Counted from the first letter of the stretch, positions 35,201-50,200 are shown. The stretch is DNA of 64,000 nt from Hippopus hippopus (GCA_946811185.2 OX328099.1:14721859-14785858); one strand, 5' to 3'. Notes: a model not told the origin generated them from the letters alone. A program made the numbers and translations.

Positions 35201-38200
35201 CCTTTTCTCTTTAATTCATGTGTTCAAACACTGTAATTCTTCGGTATACAAATGCAACTTTTAACACCAATTTACATCCAAAGTTACTTGTACTTCACTA
35301 CATTGTCATTCACCCATTATCACACAAACATTATTATCTACAGCCCTGCTTTAGACAGCTTTTGAAAACATTGTCAAAAAGGAGCAATTGCTTTGGACAA
35401 TTCCTTTTTCCTACATTGTTTCCCATATTCAGAAAAGATATTTTCCACTCTCGTAAACAATTTCAATGTAACATGCACTAAGTTGGGGCACATACGGTAT
35501 GTGAAAAGAGAACTGTATGGTCTAATAGTTAAATAACAAAAATCAATAACTGAGGTCCAGATAAGTTCAGAGTATGTATGTACATGTATGTTTGTTTGGT
35601 TACTGTATATTTTCATGTAATTTTGAAAACAAGTATTATCTCTGCCCTATCATAGCAGCCAGTGCACCTGTCCATGGAGTTTCTCCTACCAGTACTTTCA
35701 ATAATGCACTTTCTGGTCTACTTGAATCCTGCCGAGCTACCTGGCTCAACAAGATACGTTGGAATGATCTTAAATCCCAAAATAAGTATTTTATCATTCA
35801 AACATATATTGCAGGTGTGTCATTGAAACATGAGTACCAACAACATAAGGACCTTGGACAAACTTCTTTTATTTCTCTAATCCTCAAATACTTCCCCCTT
35901 ATCTGTGCCTCTCAACATGCAGCAATGGTGAGATCAAAATCATTTAATGCAAGACAAAAATTATTGACAGACAGAAAATTACGCAATTTGTTTCCTAGAT
36001 ATCAAAAGTTCCAGTCTAAAACTGATCCAGCTTCGTCGAACAGTTCATTTGTGACGCCTTCTGTCTAAAATCATGGTAGGCAAAAGTTAAAAGATATTAG
36101 CACACAAGATTGAAATATGGCATGTGTTTGATTTTCACATCAACATTGCAAATCATCCGCTTAACCTTTACCAAACAATCACAAGTTTTTACGACCCCAA
36201 AAGAAAGACTGCTTTAGAAAACATTTGGGGAAAAGGAGAAAATGCTGCATTTCACACAATGTTTTCTTACCTTTTACAGACAAATGCCTTGACCTTTGTC
36301 TTGCAAGATATCATCAAACTTTCCCACTCAGCTCAAAGCAAATATATACACCAGGAATTTTTCAACATAGTATTTCATGTTGGTAAAAAAATTTTCATTC
36401 CTACAAAGGTCTGGCCTTACTGTGACTTGAAGTACATTTTGAGAGAAAAAAAGTCTGCATAGCAAAAGGTAAGCACTCTATTTCAAATCCACTCCTTGAT
36501 ATGTTTTAATACACAATGTCCTACCTACGTATCTATTGTAAAAAAGAACATGTCTTTAACCCATCATCACACAATCCTGACAGAAAAGCCATTGGAAAAC
36601 GCTGGGAAAAGAACATTCTGGTTACCAGCATTTTCTATTTCCTACAATGTTTTCTACCCTTTCCTTGACACATGTCATTTCTCGAACTAAATCTAATTTG
36701 TCATCTGCAAATGCTTTCAATGTGGAGGATTCTGAAATTCTGTAGTCTTGTAAGCAGTTATCCCTTCATCACACCATCCCAGGTTTTAATGACCCTGAGG
36801 AACAAGCCTTTTGAAAACATTATGCGAAAAGGAGAGAATTCTGCATTTTCTTCATTTCCAACAATGTTTTCTACCAGTTCATTGACAAATGTCGCTGCTT
36901 GAGCTAAATTCAATTTGTCTTCTGCAAATTAATGCTTTCAATATGGAGGAGTCTGAAATTTTGACATCTGGTAAGGAGTTATCGAAAAGGTACTAGTATC
37001 TTCTAATATTATAGCCATGCTCTGTGAAAAGGGGGCTTAATGCATCTGTACGACTTTCAAACCCATGTCAGCCTGTGCAGTCCATGCAGACTGACACAGG
37101 TCGAAACTTTTCGCTTTTTGTCAAGTTTCTCCATGTCCAAAGACCATTTTACCTTCAGATTCAATCTGTTGATGGACAAAATGGATTTTATGGATCCATC
37201 ATTATGTGATGACCTGCTTGGTATTATGCTTCACAGAGATGCATTAAACCCCCCGTTCCCAGAGCATCCCTTAAATTTTATTTGTATAATTGCCTATGGC
37301 TTGAATTATTGTAATTCATGAAACAAAAGATATTTTCATAGCTCTAAAATCATTTGAAACAGTCAAATTAACTAATCTTTTTTGTGCTTTGCTTTTCTAA
37401 TGGTTAACACCATTTGCATCATTTCAGTTCTAAATATTGCAGTGGCCAAAGCACCTGTCCATTCATATCTGAATTTTCATTATCAGATGCCTTTTGATGT
37501 AAAACATGCCATAGAAAGGGAACCATTCCCCAAGTCATTTCAAACAATAATTGTTCTTCGAGCATGGAGTTAACTGACTGCAATAGTATGTTAAAAGATT
37601 TGCTAACTTACAAAGACATAAAAGGTTGCTGCTCCAGCTGAGACATCTCTGACTTCATCTAGCTGGTATTTTTCCAGCAAATCTTTAGCCCGCCGGGCGC
37701 TAAACAGGGAAATCTTGCTGGCATCGCATTCCAAACATCGTCTCTTTAAACCCTCCTTTCCGGTTTTACCCACCAGAGCTTGAACTGTTTTCCAGTCCTA
37801 AAACAATGTCAAAATGAGGATGAATTAATGGCTTTCTATTGGAAACTATTTATGATATAATGGTTTCTTCACCCCTAATCCTTTTCCAAACTACAAACTT
37901 AAGACTCTATAAATTTAAAACATGTGCAGATGACAGATTCAGACCTGGTCAAAATGAGCTTAAATTCTCTAATAAGGTAGCAAACATGGCAACCAGCATT
38001 TTCTCCTTTTCCCACAATGTTTTCAAAAGGCCTCGACCTCAGGTCATTAAAACCTGACTGGTAAAGGGTACCAAACAATAAAATTTGAGACTTGTCCAAA
38101 CTGATAGCATTTGTAGATGACAAATGTATAGCTAAAATGATTAGACTTAGCTAACTTCAAGCCTTTTCCATTTTGCCTTCAATTTTTTTACAAGCCCGTT

Positions 38201-41200
38201 TCTTCAGGGTTGTTCATACTCTGTATTGTTTGGGAAAAAGGTTTAACAGATTTACAGAAGACCAATTTAGAAGGATAATTTAGACGAGTTACAACTTAGC
38301 AAATAAAAACATACAAAGACCAGATAGTCATGATCTCCCTGTGTCCTTTAAAAGAGTAAACAAGAACTTGAACTTTGCCTGGCAAAAGGTACGTTCAAAA
38401 ACAGCTGGGAGCTTGAATCTTAATTTATTATAAACCAGAAAATTTTCCGGCTCAAGTACCGGTAAATGCGTCACACAAGACAGAAAAGAACTCTGTATCC
38501 ACATAGTGTCAAATACAATTCCAAATATGATATGATGATGTAGCTCGTGCATGAAATACGCATGCCTTGATTTGCGATTTGATTTGTTGAAATGTTATGT
38601 TATGATGTTAATTTGCCATTCATAAAAAGGAAGTTATTACTGAATAATCACTTATTTGTTTGATTTAGATAACAGTTTCAAATAAAATGACAATAATTGC
38701 ATAGATTTGTCATTGAAAGTTATAGGTATATAATAAATATTATGCTGTAGTTACTGTCCTGGTGCTTGTATCATAAGAAAATTTTTAAAATCTCTTTTGG
38801 CCTTTGCTCTTGTGCAATATCGAATTTTCTCGGGCTGCTCAAACCCAATGAAGGGACCAGAAAACTTACTACACCATAATATTCCATATTTGTCACAATT
38901 TGGTCACAGTGTGAGTGATGTTTATCTCAAGATGATGGAAAAGCATACTTTGACTAGAACTTGTTTTTCTACAAAACAAGAGGGCCATGATGGCCCTGTA
39001 TCGCTCCATTGGCTTTTTAACCCTTTACCACACAAATCAAAGTGTTATTGACCCTGAAAGAGAAGGCTTTCAAAAACATTGTGAGAAAAGGACAACATGT
39101 TGTCAGCCTGTATTTTCTCCTTTTCCCACAAGGTTTCCTAACCTATCAAAGACAGAAATAGTCATTTAAGCTACATTCAATTTGTCTTTTTGCAATGGCT
39201 TTAAACTTGGTACAGTAAAAAAATTTGTCATTTCTTAAAGAGTAAAATTAACATATCATGCGCTTAATTGGCACTGACAAAGACGTACAGCATAAAAAGT
39301 CTGTATGGTAATACACTTACTATGAAAACATAACCTCCACCCAGCCTGCCAAACAAAAACAGTCATATCTTTTTAAATGCAAAGATAATGTCAGTGAATA
39401 CAAGCAGGTTTATTCATTAGCATGAAAGGTAAAGTTCTGAAAAATTTGAGTGTTAGAAACCTTACTTTAAATTAAACATTCCATTCATGTGAGCATAACC
39501 ATTAGCATCAAAATAAATCACTCTCCCTTAAAACAGAACATTTCCTCCCCAAAAAACTTGAATACCAAACTCCAATAATGCATACGTGCAGTTTGATAAT
39601 CAAGGGAGGTAAATAGTAACAAACTTTATCTTGTATAACAGGAGTTATTTCCCTTGATTACTATTTAAATTACAGTCACTATATAAGCCCATGTTAAACT
39701 TGTGATCTCCGGGCCAGAGCCAATTTCGACCCCAGGGCTATAATATGAAGGAATTTGATAGAGGTCCATTAGATAAAGCTACATGCCAAATTTGGTAGCC
39801 CTGGGCCTTATGGTTTCAGACAAGAAGATTTTCAAAGATGTTCAATATTTTTCAGTTTTGTTGCCATGACAACCAGAGTTTTGAAGGAATCAAATTCTTT
39901 CTAGAAATTCTAAAGAGGACCATGGCAGGATCATTTCTGTGAAGTTTCATCAAATTTGGATGGGTAGTTTCAGAGAAGAAGAAGTTTGAAAAAAAAAAAA
40001 GTTAACGCACGGACGGACGCACGACGGACACTGGGCCATGACATAAGCCCGCTGGCCTTTGGCCAGTGGAGCTAAAAACAGATGTCTCCCCCCTTTTTGG
40101 TGTCAGAAGGATTGATATATCACCAAGGCAATTTCTAACTGAAATAATGGTCATTTTTCTCGAACGGTTTTTGAGTTATAGAGCGGACACAAAACTGTAC
40201 GTAAAATGAGTAAGGAAAATAATCAAAGGGAAATAACTCGAAAAATATACAAGCCAGAGTTATGGTTCTTGTGCATGACACTTCGTCTCATGGTGCTTTA
40301 CAAATGTGTGAAGTTTTATCAAAATATCTTAAAAGGTTTTCGAGTTATAGAGCCGACACGATTTGTGACGGACAGACAGACAGACAGACAGACTGACGCA
40401 TGGGGAAAAACAATATGTCTCCCGACCCTGACGGGGGGGACATAAATATCGAGATATGTTTTTCTTTCTATTGAAATAAAAACTTTCTATTTTTCAAATG
40501 TTGGTTCTACGAGTAGTTTGCTCTAATACTTTGTTGGATTCATGAATAACTACATGTATTTACCCTACAATCCCAATTTTTAACGAGCCTTAGAAAGAGG
40601 ACTTTTAAAAGCATTGTTGGAAAAGGAGAAAATGCTGTAACCAGCATTTTCTCCTTTTCCCACCATGTTTTCTAACCATTTAGAGACAAATCCCATCACT
40701 TGAACCATGCTTTTTTGTTTTCTGCAATTGCTTTCAAAATGGACAGGTCTAAAATTCTGTCATCTGATAACAGATAACTTGTACAGTTATTGGTAAACTC
40801 TTAACCATACAACAAAAAAGTAGACTTGTCCAACTTGAAAGCATTTGCAGACGACAATTTAAATGTGGCTCAACTGATGGAACTTGTCTTTGATACGGTT
40901 GAAAACATTGTGGGGGAAAAGGAGAAAATGCTGGTTACCAGCATTTTCTCCTTTTTCCACAATGTTGTCAAAAGGCTTCTTTCACAGGGTCTTTAAAACT
41001 CGGGACTGCATGGTAAAGAATTAAATCAGCTCACCCTGGTTTCTCTTTCCTTGTGCCCAAGAATCAAGAATGTGGCTGTCATCACTGTGTGTACAACAGG
41101 GGGAGGATTCTGATAACTTCGTATCTCAGCCACTGTCGACTGTTTAAGCTCGAGAATTTCAGAGCGAATGCGTTGAATTTTGCGTAGACGTGCAAGGATT

Positions 41201-44200
41201 CTTGTTGCTTCCAGGAGCTCCTTGGACAGTTGAATCTCTAGACCATTTTTCTTGATGACCTCGATGGCTTTTTCCAGCTCAGCAAGTTCTCGGCGGGATA
41301 TCGCCTTCCTTAGATCTGTGAAAAGGAAATACATGATTGTTTCAGCCTAAATAAAAAGATTCAATCAACTTTTTCAGATACCTGATTTTTATTTTTCACC
41401 GTCAGATTAGATCATGAACATGTACAGTATGTAATTTTGTAACTTTGTGTTTTTCTCATTTTTATACCAGATGAGATTATTTTGAGACCTTGTGAAAAAT
41501 TGTACAAATAACACACACAGGAAAAATATCAGATCGAAAGTAAAAAGATTTTTATAGTACTTATGAAATGGCAAATACTGGAAAGTGAATAAATTTTTGC
41601 TATAAGCAATTCAATTTTTTCTGCCTGTTTTCAAACACTGTCTACCACAAAAGGAGTGGGGGAAATGGGATGCATAAAGACATTCCATATTAATACGGTG
41701 ATGTATTTAAAGCAGTAACTGTCCATAAATTACATCTTTTTTTTGATTTTCCCAATGACTGTTCGATTCTATCATCATCTATTGCAAGGAGCCACTTAAC
41801 CCTTTACCACACGATCCCAACTTAAAAACTACGAGAAAGAAGCCTTTTGAAAACATGAGAAAAGGAGAAAATGATGGTAAACATCATTTTCTCCTTTTCC
41901 CACAATGTTTTCAAAAGACCTCTTTCTTCGGGGTAGTTAAAACTCACAAATGTGTGGTAAAAGGTTAAATTATGAACAATCCACAAGTATTGGTTACTAA
42001 ATAATAATATGTGCATGTGAAAACATAATGACAAAAGACGAAATTACTTATAAAGAACAATTTTCTTATTATGACAATGGTTTCAAGAGGTGGTTTCTTG
42101 GGGGACAAAAAACTCTAATGGATGTAATGTATCAATAGCATTAACAACAGCGAAAAAATGTCAGTCATAACAACAAGCTTTATGCTATTATAATTATCAT
42201 CATCAATTACATTCTTTATGTAAAATTCAGCATAGCATTAATTAATATCATATTATCAAAAATCATAAGTTTATGTCTGCAGTAGATGCTGAATAATCTG
42301 TTGCTTCTAGATAGTGTTCAAACTCACTGAAAGAAATAAATAATCTATCACAAACTAGTCTACATTTATGAATGCCAGTGCACAACTATTTCTACAAAAA
42401 AATGCTCCCTCAGCAGTGCTGGTAAAGCTGGTATAGCCGCATTAAGCAATGTCCAAATTCTCCTTGCAAAGCTAGATATATTTATAGCAAGAGAAAAGAC
42501 TTACACTACGCCAATACTTTATAGCCATAACCCATGCATTTGTTGTCTCCAAAGTCCAATGCTTTCAATTTGAACAAGTCCATAAATTTTGCTGACTGGT
42601 TATCTGATTAACCTTTAACCACAGTATCCCCAGTTTTAACGACCCTGACAAAGAAACGTAAGATGTACAGTTCCTTACTACAGAATTGGCTCTAACCCTG
42701 GCAAACAGTATTGAGTCTTCTTAAAAAAATTCCTCATTTCTTAGGATGCAAAGCATTGTAAATTTGACCTGTTAAGAAAAGACAAAATTTTACACTCATC
42801 CAAATTCAAAGCTGTTACAAACTACAAACTCAGTGTGGCTCATTCACTGAAAGCCGAGTCTAAAAGGGTAGAAAACATTGTGGGAAAAGAGAAAATGCTG
42901 GTTACCAGCATTTTCTCCTTTTCCCACAATGTTTTTAATAGGCTTCTTCCTCAGGGATGTTAAAACAAGTTGTTTGGTAAAGGGTAATTGAAAAATTCAT
43001 TTCAACCAAAGATTAGTGCTATGGCTTCTTACCAAACTGCCAAGCAAGGCAAATACATCTAAACATGTACAGTACGGTATATTGCTAAGTACTATATCAG
43101 CTAAAGTACAATCATAAGTGCATTAACCTTTTTACTTGATGTGGAGGGCTTTTTTAAATCTTGCAGCAGACTACATTTGAAAACATTGTGACAGTGGTGG
43201 AATCACTTGTGATAAGCTATTCCTCCTTTTCCCACAATCTTTCCAAAATCTGTTTATTAAAAACATAATAAACATTAATATGTTTGTATAATAAACTGAT
43301 CTTGTTGCTGTGTCCACGGTATAGAAGTAAAATACCTGGACATATGATCCTGAAGTAAACGTCCTATTAAATCGTAAATTTATCGGTGATCTGTACACAG
43401 TTCATGTAAAAAGACGGAATATTAGAAAATGACAAGTTCAAGTAGTTGCACTATACTGCAGTACTCTATTTACATACTTTGGTAAACATAAATAGTGTTT
43501 CATTGGCATGTACCTGCAGTAAGCATAAAAAACACAATATTGATACACGTATATGAAACTGGGATTTAACTAAATTAACTTATTTGATGTTAGTATTAGT
43601 AGTCTTAACAAACTATAAATTGTGTGTTGGATGCAAATAATGTGATGTTAACTAATAATTGTTAATGCTTAAATTGCAAAGAAGAGCTTTAGCTGCTTTT
43701 TTTTTAACAACTTAGATCAAGATCAGACAGCATGGAATATGCAGTCTGATCTTGGGTCAACACAGCATGCAATGTCACGAATGCATGGAATGTGCATTCT
43801 GATGTTGGATTGGACTCTCTATGAAGTTCTGTGAGACATTTTCGTCAAAGCACCCTTGAAATAGCATTAATTTTGTCATTCATTTCACATCCAAACTGTC
43901 TGTTTCATTTACTATGTGCTCCAGAAGTTTTACCCTTAACAAATGACAAAATTTTAGACAAATCCATATTGAAAGCATTTGCTAATGACAGATCAAATGT
44001 GGTTCAAATGATGAAATTTGTCTCTGAAAGGGCAGAAAACATTCTGGTAAGAGGAGAAAATGCCTCTTTCTCAGGGTCATTAAAACTTAGGTTGTGTGCA
44101 ATAGGATTAACTATTGATCTGCTCCCATGGTTCATACAGTATCAGATCATTACATCAAAAGAATTTTTGGCGATTTAAAATTCTGTACCAATATCGGAAC

Positions 44201-47200
44201 TTTTCTAGAAACATTTGGAATAACAATTTGGACTGAGAAAATATTTGGAAGACATTGTGGGAACTGGTAAAATTCCTCCTGGTAAGTAAATTCTCAATTG
44301 TAACAATGTCTTCATGCAATTTACAAAAAAGTTAATGACTTCTGATCTTTTCTTTTGTTGTTGTTGTTGAAGAAATTTGATATCTGCTTAAGTAAAGTCA
44401 TTTGGATTTTACTTTTCTTGACAACCAACCAAACTAGAGGCGCTTGAGCATTTCCTTTTTTTCTCACAGTGTTTTCTATCCTTTTTCATACATATCAAAA
44501 CATTTGAGTCACATGTATTATCTGTAAATGCCTTCAATTCAAACCAGTCTAAAATTTTGTCATTTAGTAAAGAGTAAATTAAAGCAATACCTTTGGGAAA
44601 TTGAGATTATATGAAAGGGACAAGGCTAAATGATGACAACACAGGATGGGGGGAAAACTATTCTGTAGGGTTAGTTACCTGTCACGTTGTTTCCTATAAC
44701 TGTCATGAAGGAAATATGAAATATATATAAATCAGACATAGAAAGGACCTTGAAATACTTGGTATATCCCTTTACCAAACAACAAAATTTTAGCCTTGTC
44801 CAAATTTGACTGAAAAATTTTGCAGACGACAATTTCACTTTGGCTCAAATGGTGCAATTTTTTTTTTGATAGGATAGAAAACATTGTGGGAAAAGGAGAA
44901 AATGCTGTTTATCAGCATTTTCTCCTTTTCCCACAATATTTTCAAAAGGCTTCTTTCCCAGGGTCATTAAAAGTTGGCATTGTGCATTAAAGGGTTAATA
45001 TTGAGAGGGAGGAGAAAAGAGACACACTCAGACAGAAAGACAGAAAGTAACATACACAGACATGAGGGATGAGACAGAAAATAAACAGACATAAATGAAT
45101 ACAACATGTATTTGAGATTCCTAAGTATTATGGAAATGTTTTTGTTATGAAGATTTCTCTGTGCAGGAGAGAGAGATTGCTTGCTTTGAGCAATTTCTCC
45201 TTGTCATATACTGATAGTGACAATTTCTGTGATAAATGTAAACTCGTTAATATAAGAAGATATAAAAAATGGTCACTTGAATTTATATCATAAAATATGT
45301 ACAGTCATTGATATAGGGAGTTTCATACCTTTGTATGTTAGTATTATATGAATTGTATTATGGGCCAGTGGCCTGCTATTACATAATAATGTCTATTGTA
45401 TTGTATTGTATTGTATAACAGTTTCATGAAGTTTTGAAAACAAAAAAATCTATGACAGGATGATGAATGTCTTTAAAAACACTGAATCAGCAAGCTGAAA
45501 AAATATGTTCTATCAAGGACTCACAAACAAAACAGAAACAATAATAATAAAGAAAAATCAGATACAACAAATGTCAGTACTAATGGAATATAGACAGGTG
45601 AAACAAACTAAATGACTGTTTACTTTTTTTTTATTTAAATGTTTGATTGTTTGTTTCAAGGTGTTTTACACCGCTTTCAACATTATTTCAGTCATATCGC
45701 GGCGACAGCTAACATGTTCATGGATTTCCTGGGTTTCACCAGTGCTACCCTACGGTTCTGAAAAGTCTTGCCCAAGGACACTCCTATGAAAAATCCACTG
45801 GAACCAGTGAGGCTCGAACCTGGGGCCTCCAGGTTACTAGTCCTACACTTTACCATTGAGCCACACAGGACCCTGCTTTTTTAAATGTAAATCATTAACC
45901 CTTTACCAGATGACAAAATATCGACTCATCTAAATTCAAACTATTTGCAGCAGTTTAGATACCAGTATGTCTCAAAAGCTGAAATCTGCCTTTGATAGGT
46001 TAGAAAAAATTGTGGGAAATGGAGAAAATGCTAAGCGGAGCCCCAGTAACGCAGTCTTTAGCATACAGGACTCAAGAACAGGGGGTTGCTGGTTCGATCC
46101 CCGGCTCAGCCAATTCTTTTTGGAGGATTGATGATAGTCATTGCGACAGGATTCATATTCCTCTCTCACCACTGATCATTGTTTCAATTATGGTTATGTG
46201 GGAAAGCAGCCAGTGGCTTGGAAAGAATATTGTGCAGAGTAAAAGAAACTCCCGGAAAGCATGGATAGGTACACTGGCTGCCGCGATATAACACTGATAT
46301 AAAGTTGAAAATGGTGTTAAACCCATACAATCAATCAATCAATCTGTTTGGTAAAAAACATGATATCCTCTTCTTGAGAAATGTAACTTTTAATTATAAT
46401 AATGTACACGAGCTTTCGGCGGTACCGCCGAAAGCTCGTGTTTGGTAAAAGGTTAACTTAAAAACACTATAAATGGTCACCCTTTTCTGGGCAGACTAAT
46501 TCCAGACCTTCCTCAATCTATTACAAATTGAACAATATTTGAAGTATTGAATTGTATTGCTTTAACATGCTATTGTTTCTTTTTCCATAGTGTTTTCCAA
46601 GTTGTTGGCTGCAGATCAGATGATGGTAAAAAAGAAAACCATTTTATTAAATATTTGCATTGTAAACTGACCTTTCCTACCAACTACTTCAAAATTTGTG
46701 TTATTTGGCAAAATTGTCGAAGGAAAATCTAAAACAAAAAGCTCACTGTCTCTGGTGACGAGCTCCTTCAGTAACCTTTCAGCTTTCTCGAGATCCATGT
46801 CTTTATCTTCAACTTTCTCTGTTTTAAACTCATTGATAGAATACTCCAGCTTAAATTTGTCCCTCTCTTTAATGGCCACCTTGAGTTTGTACCGTATCCT
46901 CTTGTGCTTGAACTCTGTAAGAAAATAAAGAAATCTACATAAATGAAAAAAATTTGAATCACACGCAAGTGTCTTGTTTTAACTCTTTACCCCATGACAA
47001 AATGGTGGAGTTTGGCTTTGATAGTATAAAGTATATTGTGGGAAAAGGAAAAATTGCTGGTTACCTATATTTTCTCCTCTTCCTACAATTTTTTCAAAAA
47101 ACTTCTTCCTCAGGTCATTAAAACTCAGGTTTGTGAGGTGAAGGTTTAAATGTCATAACACACAAAAAAGAGGATATTGACTATGTACATGTGTGACCAA

Positions 47201-50200
47201 AATATTATGATCCCAAAGGTAATGTCAGTGTATCTATATGAAGTTTTAGTCTATCTTTATCACACAATGCTCTAAACAATATTAATGCTCAATTTTTACT
47301 AACATCCATAATTCAATCAAACAGTTTGTTGCAAATTCATCTTTGTATTGCTTCAATACTTTAGGATGTCAATATTATATAAATCTGTAGCAAAAAAGAC
47401 TACCATCATGATATTCACACATCCAGTGTCATTTAAAAAACTTTCTCCTATTTAACCTACTTTGCTTATTTCTCAGCTTTGTTCCCTATCACAAAAAAAA
47501 AAATAGTGCCTTACAAGTCAATGCAGGATTGATACATAAAGTAACAAAAATGTCTCAGCCTAGGTATTCATGGGAAAAAAAAAAGTGAACCTTTGAGGAG
47601 TGCAACAAGCCTAGCTTCTTCTTTCTCCAACTCTTTCCTCTTCTTTTCATCCTGTTCCTCTTTAAGCAGTTGTCTGATTCTTCTGAGTTCCTCTTCCAGC
47701 TCTCTCTCTTTTCTCTCTGTATCCTACATTCCAAATATACAAAAATATTTTCTTAGGGAAACAAGACAGTTTAATGTTAGTGGTATCATATTTCCAACAT
47801 TTGCTCTGATAGGGATTGCAATACCTCTGCCTGCCTACATAAACCCTTTCCCACACAATCCTGGATTTTAAGTACCCTTAGGAAGTAACCTTTTGAAAAT
47901 ATTGTGGGAAAAATAGAAAATTGTGATAACAAGCATTTCCTCCTTTTCCCACAAGGTTTTCTACCCTTTGAATTAAAAATTACAGGTTTTCAGTAACTTT
48001 TAATTTGTTGTCTGCAAATGCTTTCATTTTAGGCAAGTCTAAAAATGTTGTCATTTAGTAAAGAGTTGAATAGAACAGACAGCTGTTAATAACAGTAGAT
48101 GAAAATGAAAAATTCATGTTTCTATTTCAATACATAATCCTTGACAATGCTGAGCAAGACCTGACAAAAAAAAAACCCTGAAAACTTGTAATTATCAAAA
48201 TGAGCATATTGATACACAAACTTACTGTTTTTTTTTCCTTCAGTTTATATGGAAATATCAATAAAAAAAAAACCTTCAGAATTTATGACCAGAAAGGAAG
48301 TCTTGCATCTATACTGGAGAATTTTTATATTGAGTATGGTTGATTCTCTTATTTGCGAAACGCAAAAAAAAAATTCTCTAAATTATCTGCCTCCTTTTAT
48401 GCATTCATTCTTACCAAGTGACAAAATTTTGGACTTGTCAAAATCCAGTCTTTTTAGACAACATAGGCATTATGGCATCCTTGAAAGGTTATAAAACATT
48501 GTAGAAAAAGAAGGAAATGGTGGTTATTGGCATTTTCTTTTTTCCCATAATATTTTCTAAGTCTTTCTTCCAGCAGGGTCATTAAAACTCAGGATTGTGC
48601 GGTAAAGCGTTAAATTGGGCATCCATGTACATGTAAAATTAATTCTAAATAAAATTTGTGTTGAAATTCCTCATTTTCAACAAGAGTGCCTTCATGGCCC
48701 TGAATTACTCACATGAGGCTTTGTTTCTTTGATAAAGTAAGATAACTTACTACCAAACAACAAAATTTTAGGCAAGTCCAAATTGAAAGCTTTTGCAGAC
48801 AACGAAATAAATGTAACTCAAAACTTGAATTTCATTTTGGGAAGGGTAAAAAACATAGTGGGGAAAGGAGAAAATGCTGGTAACCTTCTTTCTCACGGTC
48901 GTTTAAAGTCTGAATAGTGTAGTCAAGAGTTAACATATGCACAAGATACTGTAACGTGCAACGACCTGGTCACCCATCCAGGTACTAACCTAGAGCACGT
49001 TGCTTAACTATCACAGAGAGAAATACACCAAACCGCATCGCTGTAAAAGCTAGCTCAACAGCAAGGCAGGTTTCAAGTGCTTATATATCTAACCTCTCTC
49101 CGTGACATTACTTCCCCCTTCGACAAGTCTCGACCTCGAGACTTATATACAAACATGTATATATAAATAAACCAGGGGAATATACATGGGTAAGGCAACT
49201 CCAGTCCGGCAGTTGTCATTATCCCACCGCTGCCACCAAATGTAACGTGCAACGACCTGGTCACCCATCCAGGTACTAACCTAGAGCACGTTGCTTAACT
49301 ATCACGGAGAGAAATACACCAAACCGCATCGCTGTAAAAGCTAGCTCAACAGCAAGGCAGGTTTCAAGTGCTTATATATCTAACCTCTCTCCGTGACAAT
49401 ACTATCAAAACCAACATTCAGACTGAGGTTAATAAACTTAGCATATAAAATGACTTTAAATGTCATATTTCTGCAATATTTTACAAAGTGACTCAGATTT
49501 TGACCATTGATAATCTGTGTCAAACTTGTCAAAGATACAAATTACTGACCCTGGTTTATCCATTTTCATACAGATCCTCAGAGGTATTCGCAAGTCAAGC
49601 ATTCTGACATGGTCTTATGTACATTGCGATGTAATGTGGTCTGCTGGCTGCACACAAGTTTTTTTTCTAAATTTGACTTTGCCACCATCACTTTGATTTA
49701 ACCCTTTACCGCACAATGCCAACTTTTAACGACTCTGAGAAAGAAGTCTATTGAAAACCTTGTGGGAAATGGGGAAAATGCTCTTAATCACTCTATCCTT
49801 CCAGACACAAATTTCCAGTCACATTTATTTCGTCATCTGCAAATACTTTAGTTTAGTCTTAAATTTTGTTGTTTGGTAAAGAGTTAAATAGATCCAATTT
49901 TCTTTTTCCTTGTTTGTCTAACTTTCAATCAAGACAAGTATTTTAGCTATGTTTCATGAATATTGGACTAAAAATGTGGTCTTTTGCATGCACACAAAGT
50001 TTTTCTAATATTTGGTAGGAGGTGACCCACTTTTGTAACCAATCCAAGATATTACCAAGACAGACATTCTGACTAGGTTTCATGAGTACTGGATGGAAAA
50101 TGTAGCCTCTAGAGAGTACACACAATAAAAGTAAACAGCACCGAATAGATGACAGCCAATTGATGCAAGACAATGGACACAGCATGATCACAAAATCTCA

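Larger units (their letters stand above)
45895..46456 (-). mobile_element. Family A MITE interrupted by a SINE
   Basis: L arm and half core at 45895-46032; right end TTTGGTAAAAGGTTAA at 46441-46456; SINE and palindrome between. Confidence 0.6.
41316..46671. other. Large intron between exons 9 and 10 of the - strand gene
   Basis: 5.4 kb holding family A copies, a SINE pair and simple repeats; stretches at 42060-42540 and 43270-43700 show nothing recognisable. Confidence 0.5.
48950..49398 (-). mobile_element. TRIM: miniature LTR retrotransposon (449 bp)
   Basis: Two 158-bp direct repeats (48950-49107 and 49241-49398), beginning TG and ending CA, differ at about one visible position and flank a 133-bp non-coding interior. 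A 4-bp target duplication ATAC flanks it (48946-48949, 49399-49402). On the - strand the upstream LTR is followed after two bases by TGGTGGCAGCGGTGGGAT (49238-49221), complementary to the 3' end of a tRNA-Leu plus CCA. A purine tract (49121-49111) lies next to the other LTR. No gag or pol. It must rely on an autonomous partner. Confidence 0.88.

Noticed and set aside
40206..40445. 79-codon frame containing TDRQTDRQTD
   Set aside because: Translation of a dispersed repeat and its GACA microsatellite.
46033..46112. Second tRNA-like sequence ending GGTTCGATCCCCGGCTC
   Set aside because: Continues into a SINE body shared with 56810-57116; not an independent tRNA gene.
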